DNA of 64,000 nucleotides from Styela clava. Taxonomy: Eukaryota > Chordata > Ascidiacea > Stolidobranchia > Styelidae. Under the pieces are notes generated by a model. That model did not search any database. It was not told the origin of the DNA and saw only the letters and a program-made list of their open reading frames with translations. Shown one piece after another: positions 1 to 9,074 of this stretch (its first letter is position 1; each line of letters starts with the position of its first letter). The DNA is taken from assembly GCF_964204865.1 (NCBI RefSeq), contig NC_135258.1:4207001-4271000 (forward strand), read 5' to 3'. Both the position numbers and the translations under genes were made by a program.

Positions 1-462
1 TTGTCAAGTCTGTCTATAATTTTACTTATATGAAAACGAAACAAAAAAAGTCTGTGTACCCCCTCTTCCGCTTCAATGTAGCATAAGTAACTCGAGACAT
101 CGTCGAGTATACTGTTGAAAACGAGGAGATAAATCAACTCAATTTCAATGTAAAATAATATTGGCTGTGTTCGGCATTGCAAGCAAATTTACATAACTGT
201 TGTTTAACATTTCCTCCGCAATCTAAGTCGGGTATGAACTACTGCGGTGCAAAACAGATTGCGCGGGATTGTTCGTGTCGGTAGGAATAGGGATAATAAC
301 CTCCTTTCGGCTCCCAGTAATACTATAAAAATATTTATTCAATTTTAGTTCTAATAGTCGTTTAGGATTTTCTTTCCGATAACCCCAGACGATCCCATAC
401 CCCGCCTAGTGACTATAGAATAATCTGTCTAATAGCTTATACTCCCGACAAATAATTATATG

Positions 463-878
463 AAGACTATGTTATTCAATTTTAGGGAACACTAAGATTG
501 CTTGATCCTTTGCTATAACTATGGACAGAAGATCTGGTAAGGTACTGGAAGCTGAACCAAAAAATTTTTGAAATCTGGTGACGCAGTTATGGTCAGACTT
601 GTTCCAAGCAAACCAATGTGTGTCGAAGCGTTCAAGAATTATCCTTCGCTTGGTCGTTTTGCTGTCCACGACATGCGACAGCCTGTTGCTGTTGGAGTCA
701 TCAAGAAAAGTACCAAAAAGTCCGGGAGTGTGAAAGAAACCAAGGCAGCAGCTAAGGCCAATAAAACCAACAGGAGCAAAGTAGTGACTGGAAGCATCTG
801 GCACCCATCAACAGCTTAAACCTAAAAAAGACTATGTTATTCAATTTTGGGAACAATAAGATTGCTTGATCCTTTGCT
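463..878. repeat. 51-52 bp direct repeat flanking the eEF1A retrocopy
   Basis: The segment 463-514 is repeated almost exactly at 828-878 on either side of the eEF1A fragment. The corresponding place at about 57292-57342 has a single copy and no insert, so the direct repeat arose with the insertion. Its length is much greater than the 7-20 bp usual for LINE-type target duplications. Confidence 0.8.
515..827 (+). pseudogene. eef1a: eEF1A 3'-end retrocopy fragment
   Basis: Translation gives the C-terminal domain of elongation factor eEF1A: motifs such as [21 protein letters not shown] and AVGVIK are in the right order, and a DRRSGK-like stretch lies just upstream in another frame. Two extra A residues in an A/T run around 565 shift the frame between DRRSGK and KSGDA. 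There is no N-terminal GTPase region, so this is a 5'-truncated copy. The tail runs past the usual Lys-rich end to a TAA at about 817. It has no intron and is absent from the two other preamble copies, which fits a retrotransposed mRNA fragment. It is not a functional gene. Confidence 0.85.
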
Positions 879-1332
879 GTTGAAAGCCAGTTTATGTAAC
901 AACTAGTCTTGATAGGATTCACAAATTTATCCCGGAGGGAAGAAAGCTGATATATTTTCGGAAAGTATGGTGCACATATGGTACACATTGGTAGCTGTAT
1001 TATAATCTTCCATATTGGAAAAAATATTTATTCCAGACAAAAAAAAAAAATAAACGCTCGCCCTGGAAGCATCTCTGGTCTAAAACAACTTTTGTTCACT
1101 TTGGCTGATCAAACACGAGCCCGCCTAATGAAGCGGCATTTTTCATAGCGATACAATGCGCATTTCGCTTGATCAAGACTCGCACAATCGGCCACTGCTA
1201 GGTAACATAATTTAGAACAGTGGTTCTCAACCCTTTTTCTTCCGTGGCTCACTACCGTTGCGTAAATAATTCTGTGGCTCATAAACCTTTTTATATCAGG
1301 AAAACTACAGAAAAATAAAAAATGAAGTTTCG

Positions 1333-1567
1333 TGTTAATAATGTCTTGGTTATATGTTAAGTTCTACACCCAAGCTATTATAGAATAAGGGTTCAACTGA
1401 ATACGCTTACACTTCTTTATTACACCAGCATAACACACAACATAAGATGTTTACAGCAACAGAACATACTAGCGAGTGACGCAACTGCGACACGTTAGCA
1501 CAAGACAGATAGAACAATCAATTATTAGGGACGTTACTCGACAAGGCATTATTAGCCATCATCAACA
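1333..1567 (-). repeat. 3' LTR of the retrotransposon
   Basis: This 235-bp repeat is identical to 5553-5787. It follows a purine-rich tract on the coding strand and is bounded by the TTTCG target duplication. Confidence 0.95.
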
Positions 1568-1582
1568 TCCCTCTTTGTTTAA
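1568..1582 (-). other. Polypurine tract
   Basis: On the minus strand an AAACAAAGAGGGA stretch lies directly before the TG that opens the 3' LTR. This is the expected place and composition for the plus-strand primer of reverse transcription. Confidence 0.7.
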
Positions 1583-1716
1583 GATAAATTTCATAAATTA
1601 TTTTCGAATTCAGAATAGGAAATATTCACCTTTACCTATTACACAATTCATGACCACTACAATTAAGACACATAAATGAGCAATAATATTTAACACTCAA
1701 AATCAAGTTTTAGTCA

Positions 1717-4700
1717 CTACTGAGTCACATAGTCTTTCATCCAAATAGGAGGTTTACGATTTCGACGAGGTCTGGTTGGAACATCATTCGAAATCAGAGG
1801 TCGAGAATTGTCATTGGCAACCGGAAGGTTGTTCGGCTTATAGTCAGACAAGAATGGAATACTTGGTTCATATTTTTCGATATTACAACTTTCATCAGGA
1901 CGGATATGAACACGATTTCGTCTGTATGTAACACCATTCTTCGATTTGACAATGTAAGATCGTGTAGCAATTCGTTTCACAATAGTTCCTCTATTCCATC
2001 CCTTCCGTTCTGGATGTTGAAAATATACAACTTCGCCTAACTCAAGTTCTCGCATTGGTCTTGTAGATTTGTCATAACTCTTCTTAACGCTGTGCTTTCG
2101 GCGCAGGCGTTTCGAATCGTAATTTTCGTTTGGTTTCATAATTGTCGGTATAATCGATCTGGTTGATCGACAAAATAGCATCTTTGACGGACTGCTGTTC
2201 AAATCTTGACGCGGCGTATTTCTTATTTCTAGAAGAGCTAGAAATTGATCTTCATTCGTGTTTGCAGTCCTTTTCAACATATTCTTGAAAATTTTTACGG
2301 ACGATTCAGCTTTTCCATTCGCTTGTTGATGTCCAGGTGAAGAGGTAACATGCTGAATTCTCCAATCTCTCATGAATTTCTCGAATTCCGACGAGTTGAG
2401 ATTTCTCCCACAATCTGAGATTAACATCTTTGGAATACCATGTCGAGCAAAATGTCGTTTCAGACATATGATGATTTGATTCGTAGTTGTCGTCGTCATC
2501 ACATCAACTTCAAAGAAACTTGAAAAATAATCAACCGTGATTAGATAATTTTTCCCTTTATACTCACATAAATCAATTCCAACTTTTTCCCAAGGAACAC
2601 TTCCTTCGTTGTGTTGCAATAATGGTTCTTTCTGATTATTTGGTTTCGTCTGCTGACAAGAAAAACAATTGTTAGCAATTTGCTCAATCTCTTTGGACAT
2701 ACCAATCCAAAAAACAGTTTCACGAGCACGGCGCATCATACTTGCATAACCTAAATGAGAAAAATGAAGTTGTTGCTTTATTTCGTTACGCATAGATTTT
2801 GGGATCCATATCCGTTCACCCTTCAAAATAATATCATCTTGATAACTCAATGTATCTCTTATTGAAAAATATGGTTTTACACAGTCAGGTAAGTCATACT
2901 TATGCTCGGGCCATCCATGTTTTATATATCTCAGCAACTTCATCGATTCATCATCTTTCATCATAGCTTGCTTTACATCTTCAATTCTTTCATCTGGAAT
3001 TTGCTCTAAAGCGTCTACTTTCAAAATATGTGGAAAATGTTTGGAATTTTCGATAAAATTTCTGCTGAGGGTATCAGCAATTAATAAGGATTTTCCAGGC
3101 ATATATTTGAATTGGATATTATATCTGTTCAATCGCATCATAAGAGTTTGTAAACGTCGGGGCGCTTGACTTAATGGTTTGCTCAAAATTGTTTCAAGAG
3201 GTTTATGATCGTTGTGAATTATAACTTTGCGACCATAGGTATATTGATTAAATCGTTCAAGTCCAAATACAACAGATAAAGTTTCTTTTTCAATCTGAGC
3301 CCAATTTCTTTCAGATTTTGACAAACCACGGGATGCATATTCGATAGGCTTCTCATTCTGCATTAAAACAGCACCAAGACCATCTTTGCTGCTATCAACT
3401 TGTAGAACTAGGTCAAGGTTAGGGTCGTAATAAGCTAATACGGGCGATTTCGTAATTTTACGTTTGACCAATTGAAAAGCTTTCTCACACTTTTCGTCCC
3501 ATAGCCATTTAACATTCTTTCTAGTGAGATTTCGAATTGGCTCTAGATCACTGGCAAGATTAGGCAAAAATCTGGATAAATATTGAATCATGCCACAAAA
3601 TCGTTTCACATCACTGACATCTTTTAACGATGACATTTTCACTATGGCCTCTGTCTTAGCAGGATCTGGCTCTATCCCACTTGTTGTAATCTTATGGCCC
3701 ATAAAAGTTATTTCTTCTTTCCTAATTCTTGCTTTGGTATCATTTAATTTAATGTTTTTAGTTCGGCACCTGATTTGGAGATTTCTTGTGTTCTCTCTCA
3801 AATCCGCTTCCGCTTCAGATTTCGTGTCTCCACATCCAATTACTATGATGTCATCTGCAATCGTTATAACACCTTTCAATCTGAACAATGCTTCATTTAA
3901 ACGTTTCTGAAATATTTCGCTGCTCACATTCAAACCAAATGGGAGTCTAGCCCATCTGTAACGAGAAAAAGGTGTGATCATTGTCGTTAACTTACTCGCT
4001 TCTTCATCTAATATCACGTGCCAATATGCTTCTTTTACATCAAACTTGGTAAACACTTTTGCATTGCGTAGCTTATGCAATACATCATCAAGAACAGGTA
4101 ATCTGTAGTGTTCTCGTTTCAACGCGGCATTTAAAGGTTGAGGGTCAATACATATTCGAAGCTTTTTGTTAGGTTTCTCAGTCACAGCCATTTGACTAAC
4201 CCAATCGGTAGGTTCATCCACCGGTATTAAGATTCCCCTTTTCACCAGGTTATCTAATTCTAATTTAACTCTATCTTGGAGAGCTATTGGGATTTTTCTA
4301 CAAGGTAAAACTCTAGGTTGAAAATCGGGATCAACTTTTAATTTCGCTATTCCCAAGTTTCCCAAAGTTTGCGGTAGGTCAACATTTGCAATAAATTTAT
4401 CGCTGTTTATTGTAATCAAACCCATTTCTTGTATTGTCATTAACCCCAAAAGACAGTTGAAATTATTCTTGACAACAGTAAATCTTACCTCTGCGACTTC
4501 ATCATCTCGAGGATTTTTTACCTTTAAAATTGCCTCACCAAGTGGTTTCATTTTCGTTTTATTCCACATCACAAGATTGTCAGTAGTTGGTCTAATTTGG
4601 TCTTTCCGCACATATTTCTCGCATATTGTGTTGACATCTGCAGCACTATCAATTTGAAATCTGACTTCATAATTGTTGACTTCCATCAGAGCAGTAATTC

Positions 4701-5553
4701 TTGAACTGTTGACGTTATTTATATTCTGGACACGCTGATGACCTTCAAGCGTTTCTTCATTTTGGTCATGTTCCTTCATTTGTCGAACATAGCTTGCGTT
4801 TCTACACTTCACTCGGAAATGATTTCTACCATTGCACGAATGACAAGTTTTTCCGTAAGCAGGACAAAAGGATATCCCGAAGTTGTGTCTGCGTCCACAA
4901 AATTTACATTCTTGGTATGCATTTGGAATACGCTTGTTTTTCGAAGCTCTGTTCGTATTTCGGTATTGTCTATTTTTAGTCGACAAAATTCGTTGCTCGC
5001 TTTCTGAAGTTGCACGGATCTCAGTCGCTTGCTTTTCTGACATTTCATATGTTTGGCAAATCTTTATGGCTTTTGATATATTGAGATCAGTCTCCCGCAG
5101 CAGAATTTCTTGTAATTTACCGCTTACTGAAAATACGATTTTATCTCTGATCATTCGGTCTTTGTTTTCGAAATTACAGGAATCGGCTTTACTACGGAGT
5201 TCAACGAGAAATGTATCAAAATTGTCTTTGTACTGTATATTGAAAAAGCGAAAAGTCTCCATCACCTCATTCTTCCGAGGATTACAGTGTTCAGCCATTT
5301 GCTGTAGTAGAACTTTAGGGTCATTTTCGTCCTCTGTATCACTGTATACAAAGTGTTCGGCAGCTTCAATCATTTGAGCACCTGCGCAATATAAGATTAT
5401 TGCCTTCTGTTCTTCCTTTGACTTGCTAGTAGAACCGCTGGCTAGCATAAAAATATCAATCTGTCTCTTCCATTTCTTAAATGTTTCTGATAAATTTTCA
5501 TCATGCAGATCAAGAGTCGACGGTAAGCGAATTTCAGATACCGCTGCCACCAT
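1717..5553 (-). CDS. Gag-Pol polyprotein of the LTR retrotransposon
   Basis: A single 1278-aa frame encodes everything needed for retrotransposition. Domains in order are: a Gag-like region (about 20-190); a Cys-rich segment with a CCHC knuckle CHSCNGRNHFRVKC (about 237-250); an aspartic protease with Asp-Ser-Ala at 302-304; reverse transcriptase (about 415-600), in which the usual YxDD is IADD at 565-568; RNase H (about 715-830, with Asp720, Glu757 and Asp782 as likely catalytic residues); and integrase with an HHCC zinc site (His930, His933, Cys963, Cys966) and a DDE triad Asp994, Asp1047, Glu1083 (D35E spacing). Gag and Pol are fused with no frameshift. The ATG at 5553 overlaps the LTR end. 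No envelope gene was seen. The frame is intact, so the copy may be active. Confidence 0.93.
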   Translation of the reverse strand: MVAAVSEIRLPSTLDLHDENLSETFKKWKRQIDIFMLASGSTSKSKEEQKAIILYCAGAQMIEAAEHFVYSDTEDENDPKVLLQQMAEHCNPRKNEVMETFRFFNIQYKDNFDTFLVELRSKADSCNFENKDRMIRDKIVFSVSGKLQEILLRETDLNISKAIKICQTYEMSEKQATEIRATSESEQRILSTKNRQYRNTNRASKNKRIPNAYQECKFCGRRHNFGISFCPAYGKTCHSCNGRNHFRVKCRNASYVRQMKEHDQNEETLEGHQRVQNINNVNSSRITALMEVNNYEVRFQIDSAADVNTICEKYVRKDQIRPTTDNLVMWNKTKMKPLGEAILKVKNPRDDEVAEVRFTVVKNNFNCLLGLMTIQEMGLITINSDKFIANVDLPQTLGNLGIAKLKVDPDFQPRVLPCRKIPIALQDRVKLELDNLVKRGILIPVDEPTDWVSQMAVTEKPNKKLRICIDPQPLNAALKREHYRLPVLDDVLHKLRNAKVFTKFDVKEAYWHVILDEEASKLTTMITPFSRYRWARLPFGLNVSSEIFQKRLNEALFRLKGVITIADDIIVIGCGDTKSEAEADLRENTRNLQIRCRTKNIKLNDTKARIRKEEITFMGHKITTSGIEPDPAKTEAIVKMSSLKDVSDVKRFCGMIQYLSRFLPNLASDLEPIRNLTRKNVKWLWDEKCEKAFQLVKRKITKSPVLAYYDPNLDLVLQVDSSKDGLGAVLMQNEKPIEYASRGLSKSERNWAQIEKETLSVVFGLERFNQYTYGRKVIIHNDHKPLETILSKPLSQAPRRLQTLMMRLNRYNIQFKYMPGKSLLIADTLSRNFIENSKHFPHILKVDALEQIPDERIEDVKQAMMKDDESMKLLRYIKHGWPEHKYDLPDCVKPYFSIRDTLSYQDDIILKGERIWIPKSMRNEIKQQLHFSHLGYASMMRRARETVFWIGMSKEIEQIANNCFSCQQTKPNNQKEPLLQHNEGSVPWEKVGIDLCEYKGKNYLITVDYFSSFFEVDVMTTTTTNQIIICLKRHFARHGIPKMLISDCGRNLNSSEFEKFMRDWRIQHVTSSPGHQQANGKAESSVKIFKNMLKRTANTNEDQFLALLEIRNTPRQDLNSSPSKMLFCRSTRSIIPTIMKPNENYDSKRLRRKHSVKKSYDKSTRPMRELELGEVVYFQHPERKGWNRGTIVKRIATRSYIVKSKNGVTYRRNRVHIRPDESCNIEKYEPSIPFLSDYKPNNLPVANDNSRPLISNDVPTRPRRNRKPPIWMKDYVTQ
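5534..5552 (-). other. Candidate tRNA primer-binding site inside the Gag-Pol start
   Basis: The minus strand directly after the 5' LTR reads TGGTGGCAGCGGTATC, starting with the TGG expected opposite a tRNA CCA end. It overlaps the first codons of the reading frame. The priming tRNA is not identified; there is only loose likeness to initiator-Met type sites. Confidence 0.45.
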
Positions 5554-5787
5554 GTTAATAATGTCTTGGTTATATGTTAAGTTCTACACCCAAGCTATTA
5601 TAGAATAAGGGTTCAACTGAATACGCTTACACTTCTTTATTACACCAGCATAACACACAACATAAGATGTTTACAGCAACAGAACATACTAGCGAGTGAC
5701 GCAACTGCGACACGTTAGCACAAGACAGATAGAACAATCAATTATTAGGGACGTTACTCGACAAGGCATTATTAGCCATCATCAACA
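5553..5787 (-). repeat. 5' LTR of the retrotransposon
   Basis: This 235-bp repeat is identical to the 3' LTR. Its last base on the minus strand (5553) is also the A of the Gag-Pol ATG, so LTR and coding region abut. Confidence 0.95.
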
Positions 5788-6940
5788 TTTCGTGAAGATA
5801 GAAACTTCTACTTTATTAATGAAATAAGAATTACTACTCAGTTGCAAAATAAGCATCATCATCAATTGATACTACGATCAAAGTTTAACCAAATCATCAA
5901 ATCCTCAGCTATTTTCATTAAGCATGTGGCTCACCCAAGAACGCGCTGTCGCGAAAAAATATAAAATTTAAAACCAGTACTCACAGAAGCTTTTCCTTCG
6001 TCGTCAAAGTCTTTGAATGAATCTAAAATAAATTTACAAAAACAAACGCTAAAACATCTCTAGGACGTCATAGTAAATTTACGAAAACAGATCAAATACG
6101 TGAAATTCTAGATTTTAAAATTACTTTTATTTTGCAAATTTTGTTATTAAACTTCGACACTAAGTAGATTTTCTGTCATCAATTTCAATATTTCAAAAAG
6201 CGAGTATTCATCGGTCATTACTGGGAAATATATATAATACACATACAATATTTTTTTTATAGATGTAACTTTTCAATTGCATTTTCATGATTCTGCAAAT
6301 ATTAGTTTTCTGCACTGACAAAAATTAAGAGCTAAAAACGATAGAGACCACGAACTCTTATTTACAGATGAAACGCATAATGTTTCCGGATAGGGGATTT
6401 AATAAAACTTCATTTGTAATGAGTGTGCCGCGACTTTTTCATCTCGTTGTTAGTGTGCCGCAAGCTGAAAAAGTTTGGGAACACCTGGTTCAAACAGTAA
6501 TAGCGGGACTTAACGGTCGAATCCTGGTCGGAGTTGTGGTATTTGAGGGCCTCGTCAAATTGCAGTCGTGTAAGTTCAATTCTAACAATCTGATAATAAT
6601 TGCTATTTTTTCTCAGCTATGTCCACCACCCTTAAATAGGTGAAGGGAAATGGGTAACCGCCGGTGGGCAAAATCATGAAACGTGATGTGAAATTTTTGT
6701 CTACACGCTGCAGCTCAAATTAACTTTCTACAAACTGGGGTTAAGGTTATACAAGCCACCAAAGTACGATTCTCGGAAGACGAATCTGCTATCGAACGAC
6801 CAGTGCGCGACCACCGATTTCAAGCCTCCAATAGTAGGTGGTCGATCTGGTGGCCATAAGTAGTTGGGAAGACTACCGGTACAAGGGGTGGTTTGGATGA
6901 TTAGGTAAATATTTAATAAAATGAGCTAAGTAGTCTAAAC
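5788..6940. repeat. Remainder of preamble copy 1
   Basis: Non-coding sequence matches about 34845-35540 and 57775-58615 in the other preambles. The first part continues the hAT-like element; after 6488 it is the segment that leads to the 3' side of gene A. Copy 1 keeps extra hAT right-end sequence that the other two copies lost. No gene was recognised. Confidence 0.65.
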
Positions 6941-8914
6941 CAGTGGTTCCCAAACTTTTTGTACCATCGCCCCCCTACAGTAGTTTATACAACTTCATCG
7001 CCCCCCGGCACTGCAAAAAAAATTTGAACGTCTGAAACGAATATATTACAGACCGAATACGGAGACAAATCATAGTTTATAGTGTTTTTGATTGAGATGG
7101 ATGAGCTTGGTGTTCTTCGGCAAGTTTCTTATTATATTTAAAATTACCCCGTTTTACTGATGGAAAGGCGATTTAGTTGTTTTGATAGCAATACTGTCAC
7201 GGCTGAAAATTCTTTTTTCACCATATCAGAGGTCGGAAATGAAAGAATCCAGGATTCTACCTGGAAAACCGCCGTGTACTCTTGCCTTATAGCATTTAAC
7301 TCCCTAAATTTACACCGTTTCACATTAAAATAATGAAAACAAAATTAATTTTTCAAAACCTATAATAATGATTTAGGTACATCTCATTTATCCCTACAGC
7401 CTGATGACCGTCACCGAAAAATATGATATATAACGGTCTTCGGTAAAATCCATGCCCCATTCCTCATCCTACCACGTCCTCCAGTCCGATCACCAGTCCA
7501 TAGAATTAATCAGCCATTTGTTTTGGATTTGTGAACTTGGATGGCTCAGGGGTCGGCAAATTTAAGTCGCTCGCTGGACAAAATTTAGGGTTGCTATTCT
7601 TTTGCGGATCGCATATATTTTTTGAATGTTAAAAACGGAACATCGTGCAAAAACTGCGACAATTCGTGAACTCCACTCAGTCGTCTTATTAAATAATTAT
7701 TACAATGAAATTTAATGTGACGCCAAGATTGGAAGATTTTCTGAATGAGCATCACTTAATAGTTCTTTGCTTGTTCTTTGTAATGTTCATTTTCAAAAAT
7801 AATTGTTCGCACAAATATATACTTCCAAATATCGGAGTGAATATTTTTGCATGGTTTGTGAAATTTTGATAAAGATTTTCTTTAAGAAGATACATTCTTA
7901 AAAAAAATTAAGCAGTGATGGGTCTCTCGAATAGAATATGAATTTGATTTCCTTATTGCATTGCAATAACATCAACTTTTCTGCGTGTTTTCAATTGTCT
8001 AATTATAATTAAATTGCAGGCTCGTTGTGCGAGTAGCTGTTCAATATAGTTTTTAGGATATAATAAAATTTAGTCTAAACGTGTCTCACGATAAATTCTG
8101 TTACTTAAAAAAAATGTAATTTAATCCTCGAGCGTAGATAATAAATAAGATTAATTCATCGTTGAAACCGCCGTTTGGATGTTTACCAGAAAGATGCAAA
8201 AATAAACGTAACAATGCCCCCTTTCGCATCCGCTCAGACACATTCCTCACTCAGACAGACTTTCAGGCGTGGTCGTGAACATTACCTAATTTTTGCGATT
8301 TTGAATTATATTCGTTAGTTTTAAGTTGTTTTTCGGAAATTTAAATAAAATAAGTCAATGTGACACCTTGTCATCCTAGGAGTTTCAGTTTAATTACAGT
8401 AATCAAAAATTAGTGTAGAAATAGCTGTGATAGACTGGGCTAAAATTCTTTATCGGTACTTTGAAAAAGCAGATTGTTGAATGGTATGAATCAGAATGTT
8501 AGTTTGAAACAAATACTTCATTTTATAGGCAACAACTCGCGAAACCACTCTTAAATAAACACTGAACATTTTAGAATGGTAAAGTAGGGGAAAAATTGTC
8601 GGGGTCAAAGGTCGGGAAAAGATCTATTCAGTGAAGCGTCCCGGGCCAGATCACTACAGATTTCCCGATCACTTGGTTACGCAAACCACCGTACCTTACT
8701 GCGAAGACGAGTCCAGCAATCCTTCCGCGTGTGACATCGCCCACGTGATTTAAATCTACGAAAGCACGCAGAGTACGATGCACGATGAGCCGACCAAAAA
8801 CAGGTTTCGCGAAATCGCCTCCCTATCACCCCCTTCGACATTTTCGCCCCCCTCTGTATCGTTTTTGCCCACCGGGGGGAGGGGGGGCGATATCGCCCAC
8901 TCTGGGAATCACTG
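6941..8914. mobile_element. Non-autonomous hAT element, 1974 bp
   Basis: The termini CAGTGGTTCCCAAACTT (left) and the inverse of CAGTGATTCCCAGAGT (right) are flanked by a perfect 8-bp target duplication GTCTAAAC (6933-6940 and 8915-8922). The two other preambles show the empty site (about 35537-35544 and 58615-58622). C-runs next to both ends form imperfect subterminal inverted repeats. No transposase frame was found. A hAT-like CAGGGGTCGGC end at about 7550 hints at nested insertion, but its partner was not found. Confidence 0.88.
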
Positions 8915-9053
8915 GTCTAAACAAAAGTGGCTAAACCCATCACTCTGATCAAAAAACTTTTTTTTTTCAAAACTTTTATACGACTGTTTCTTACTAGTTG
9001 GAAAAAATAAACTTGACTTAGTGTGTAGAAATAAAAAAAACATGCACAAGACA

Positions 9054-9062
9054 AATAAATAA
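9054..9062 (-). promoter_or_regulatory. AU-rich element in the gene A 3' UTR
   Basis: The mRNA sense reads TTATTTATT, matching the AU-rich destabilising nonamer UUAUUUA(U/A)(U/A), 12 nt after the stop codon. The same nonamer sits at the same place after every family member: 19438-19446, 24441-24449, 35649-35657, 45852-45860 and 58758-58766. mRNA instability is inferred from the motif only. Confidence 0.4.
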
Positions 9063-9074
9063 TGCAAAGAAAAA

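Larger units (their letters stand above)
1..1217. repeat. Preamble segment, copy 1 (duplicated intergenic DNA)
   Basis: This is non-coding, AT-rich sequence repeated further along the window at about 34040-34830 and 56824-57662. It is the upstream edge of the macro-repeat that leads into each type I kinase gene. Copy 1 differs from the others by an eEF1A-derived insertion at 515-827 flanked by a duplicated target. No gene of its own was recognised; the short reading frames here are not conserved in the other copies. Confidence 0.7.
1333..5787 (-). mobile_element. Complete Ty3/gypsy-type LTR retrotransposon
   Basis: Two LTRs of 235 bp (1333-1567 and 5553-5787) read as identical and have TG...CA ends. 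They are flanked by a 5-bp target duplication TTTCG (1328-1332 and 5788-5792). The uninterrupted target is present near 57771, which proves insertion after the preambles duplicated. The element reads on the minus strand, so 5553-5787 is the 5' LTR. The internal part is almost entirely one Gag-Pol reading frame. Identical LTRs plus an intact frame indicate very recent movement. Confidence 0.95.
1218..6487. mobile_element. hAT-like DNA element, host of the LTR retrotransposon
   Basis: The left end begins CAGTGGTTCTCAACC, a typical hAT terminus. The right end at 6487 reads as its approximate inverse (ending GGGAACACCTG), with GTGGCTCAC-type and GTGTGCCGC-type subterminal repeats. A matching left end is at 57663, where the right end is lost. 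Copy 2 lost the left end through a deletion near 34820. The 8-bp flanks ATTTAGAA and GTTCAAAC do not match well, so the target duplication is eroded or the right end is misassigned. No transposase was recognised. Without the nested retrotransposon it is about 0.8 kb. Confidence 0.5.

Noticed and set aside
7546-8600. Nested hAT element starting CAGGGGTCGGC inside the 1974-bp hAT
   Set aside because: No matching right end or target duplication was found.
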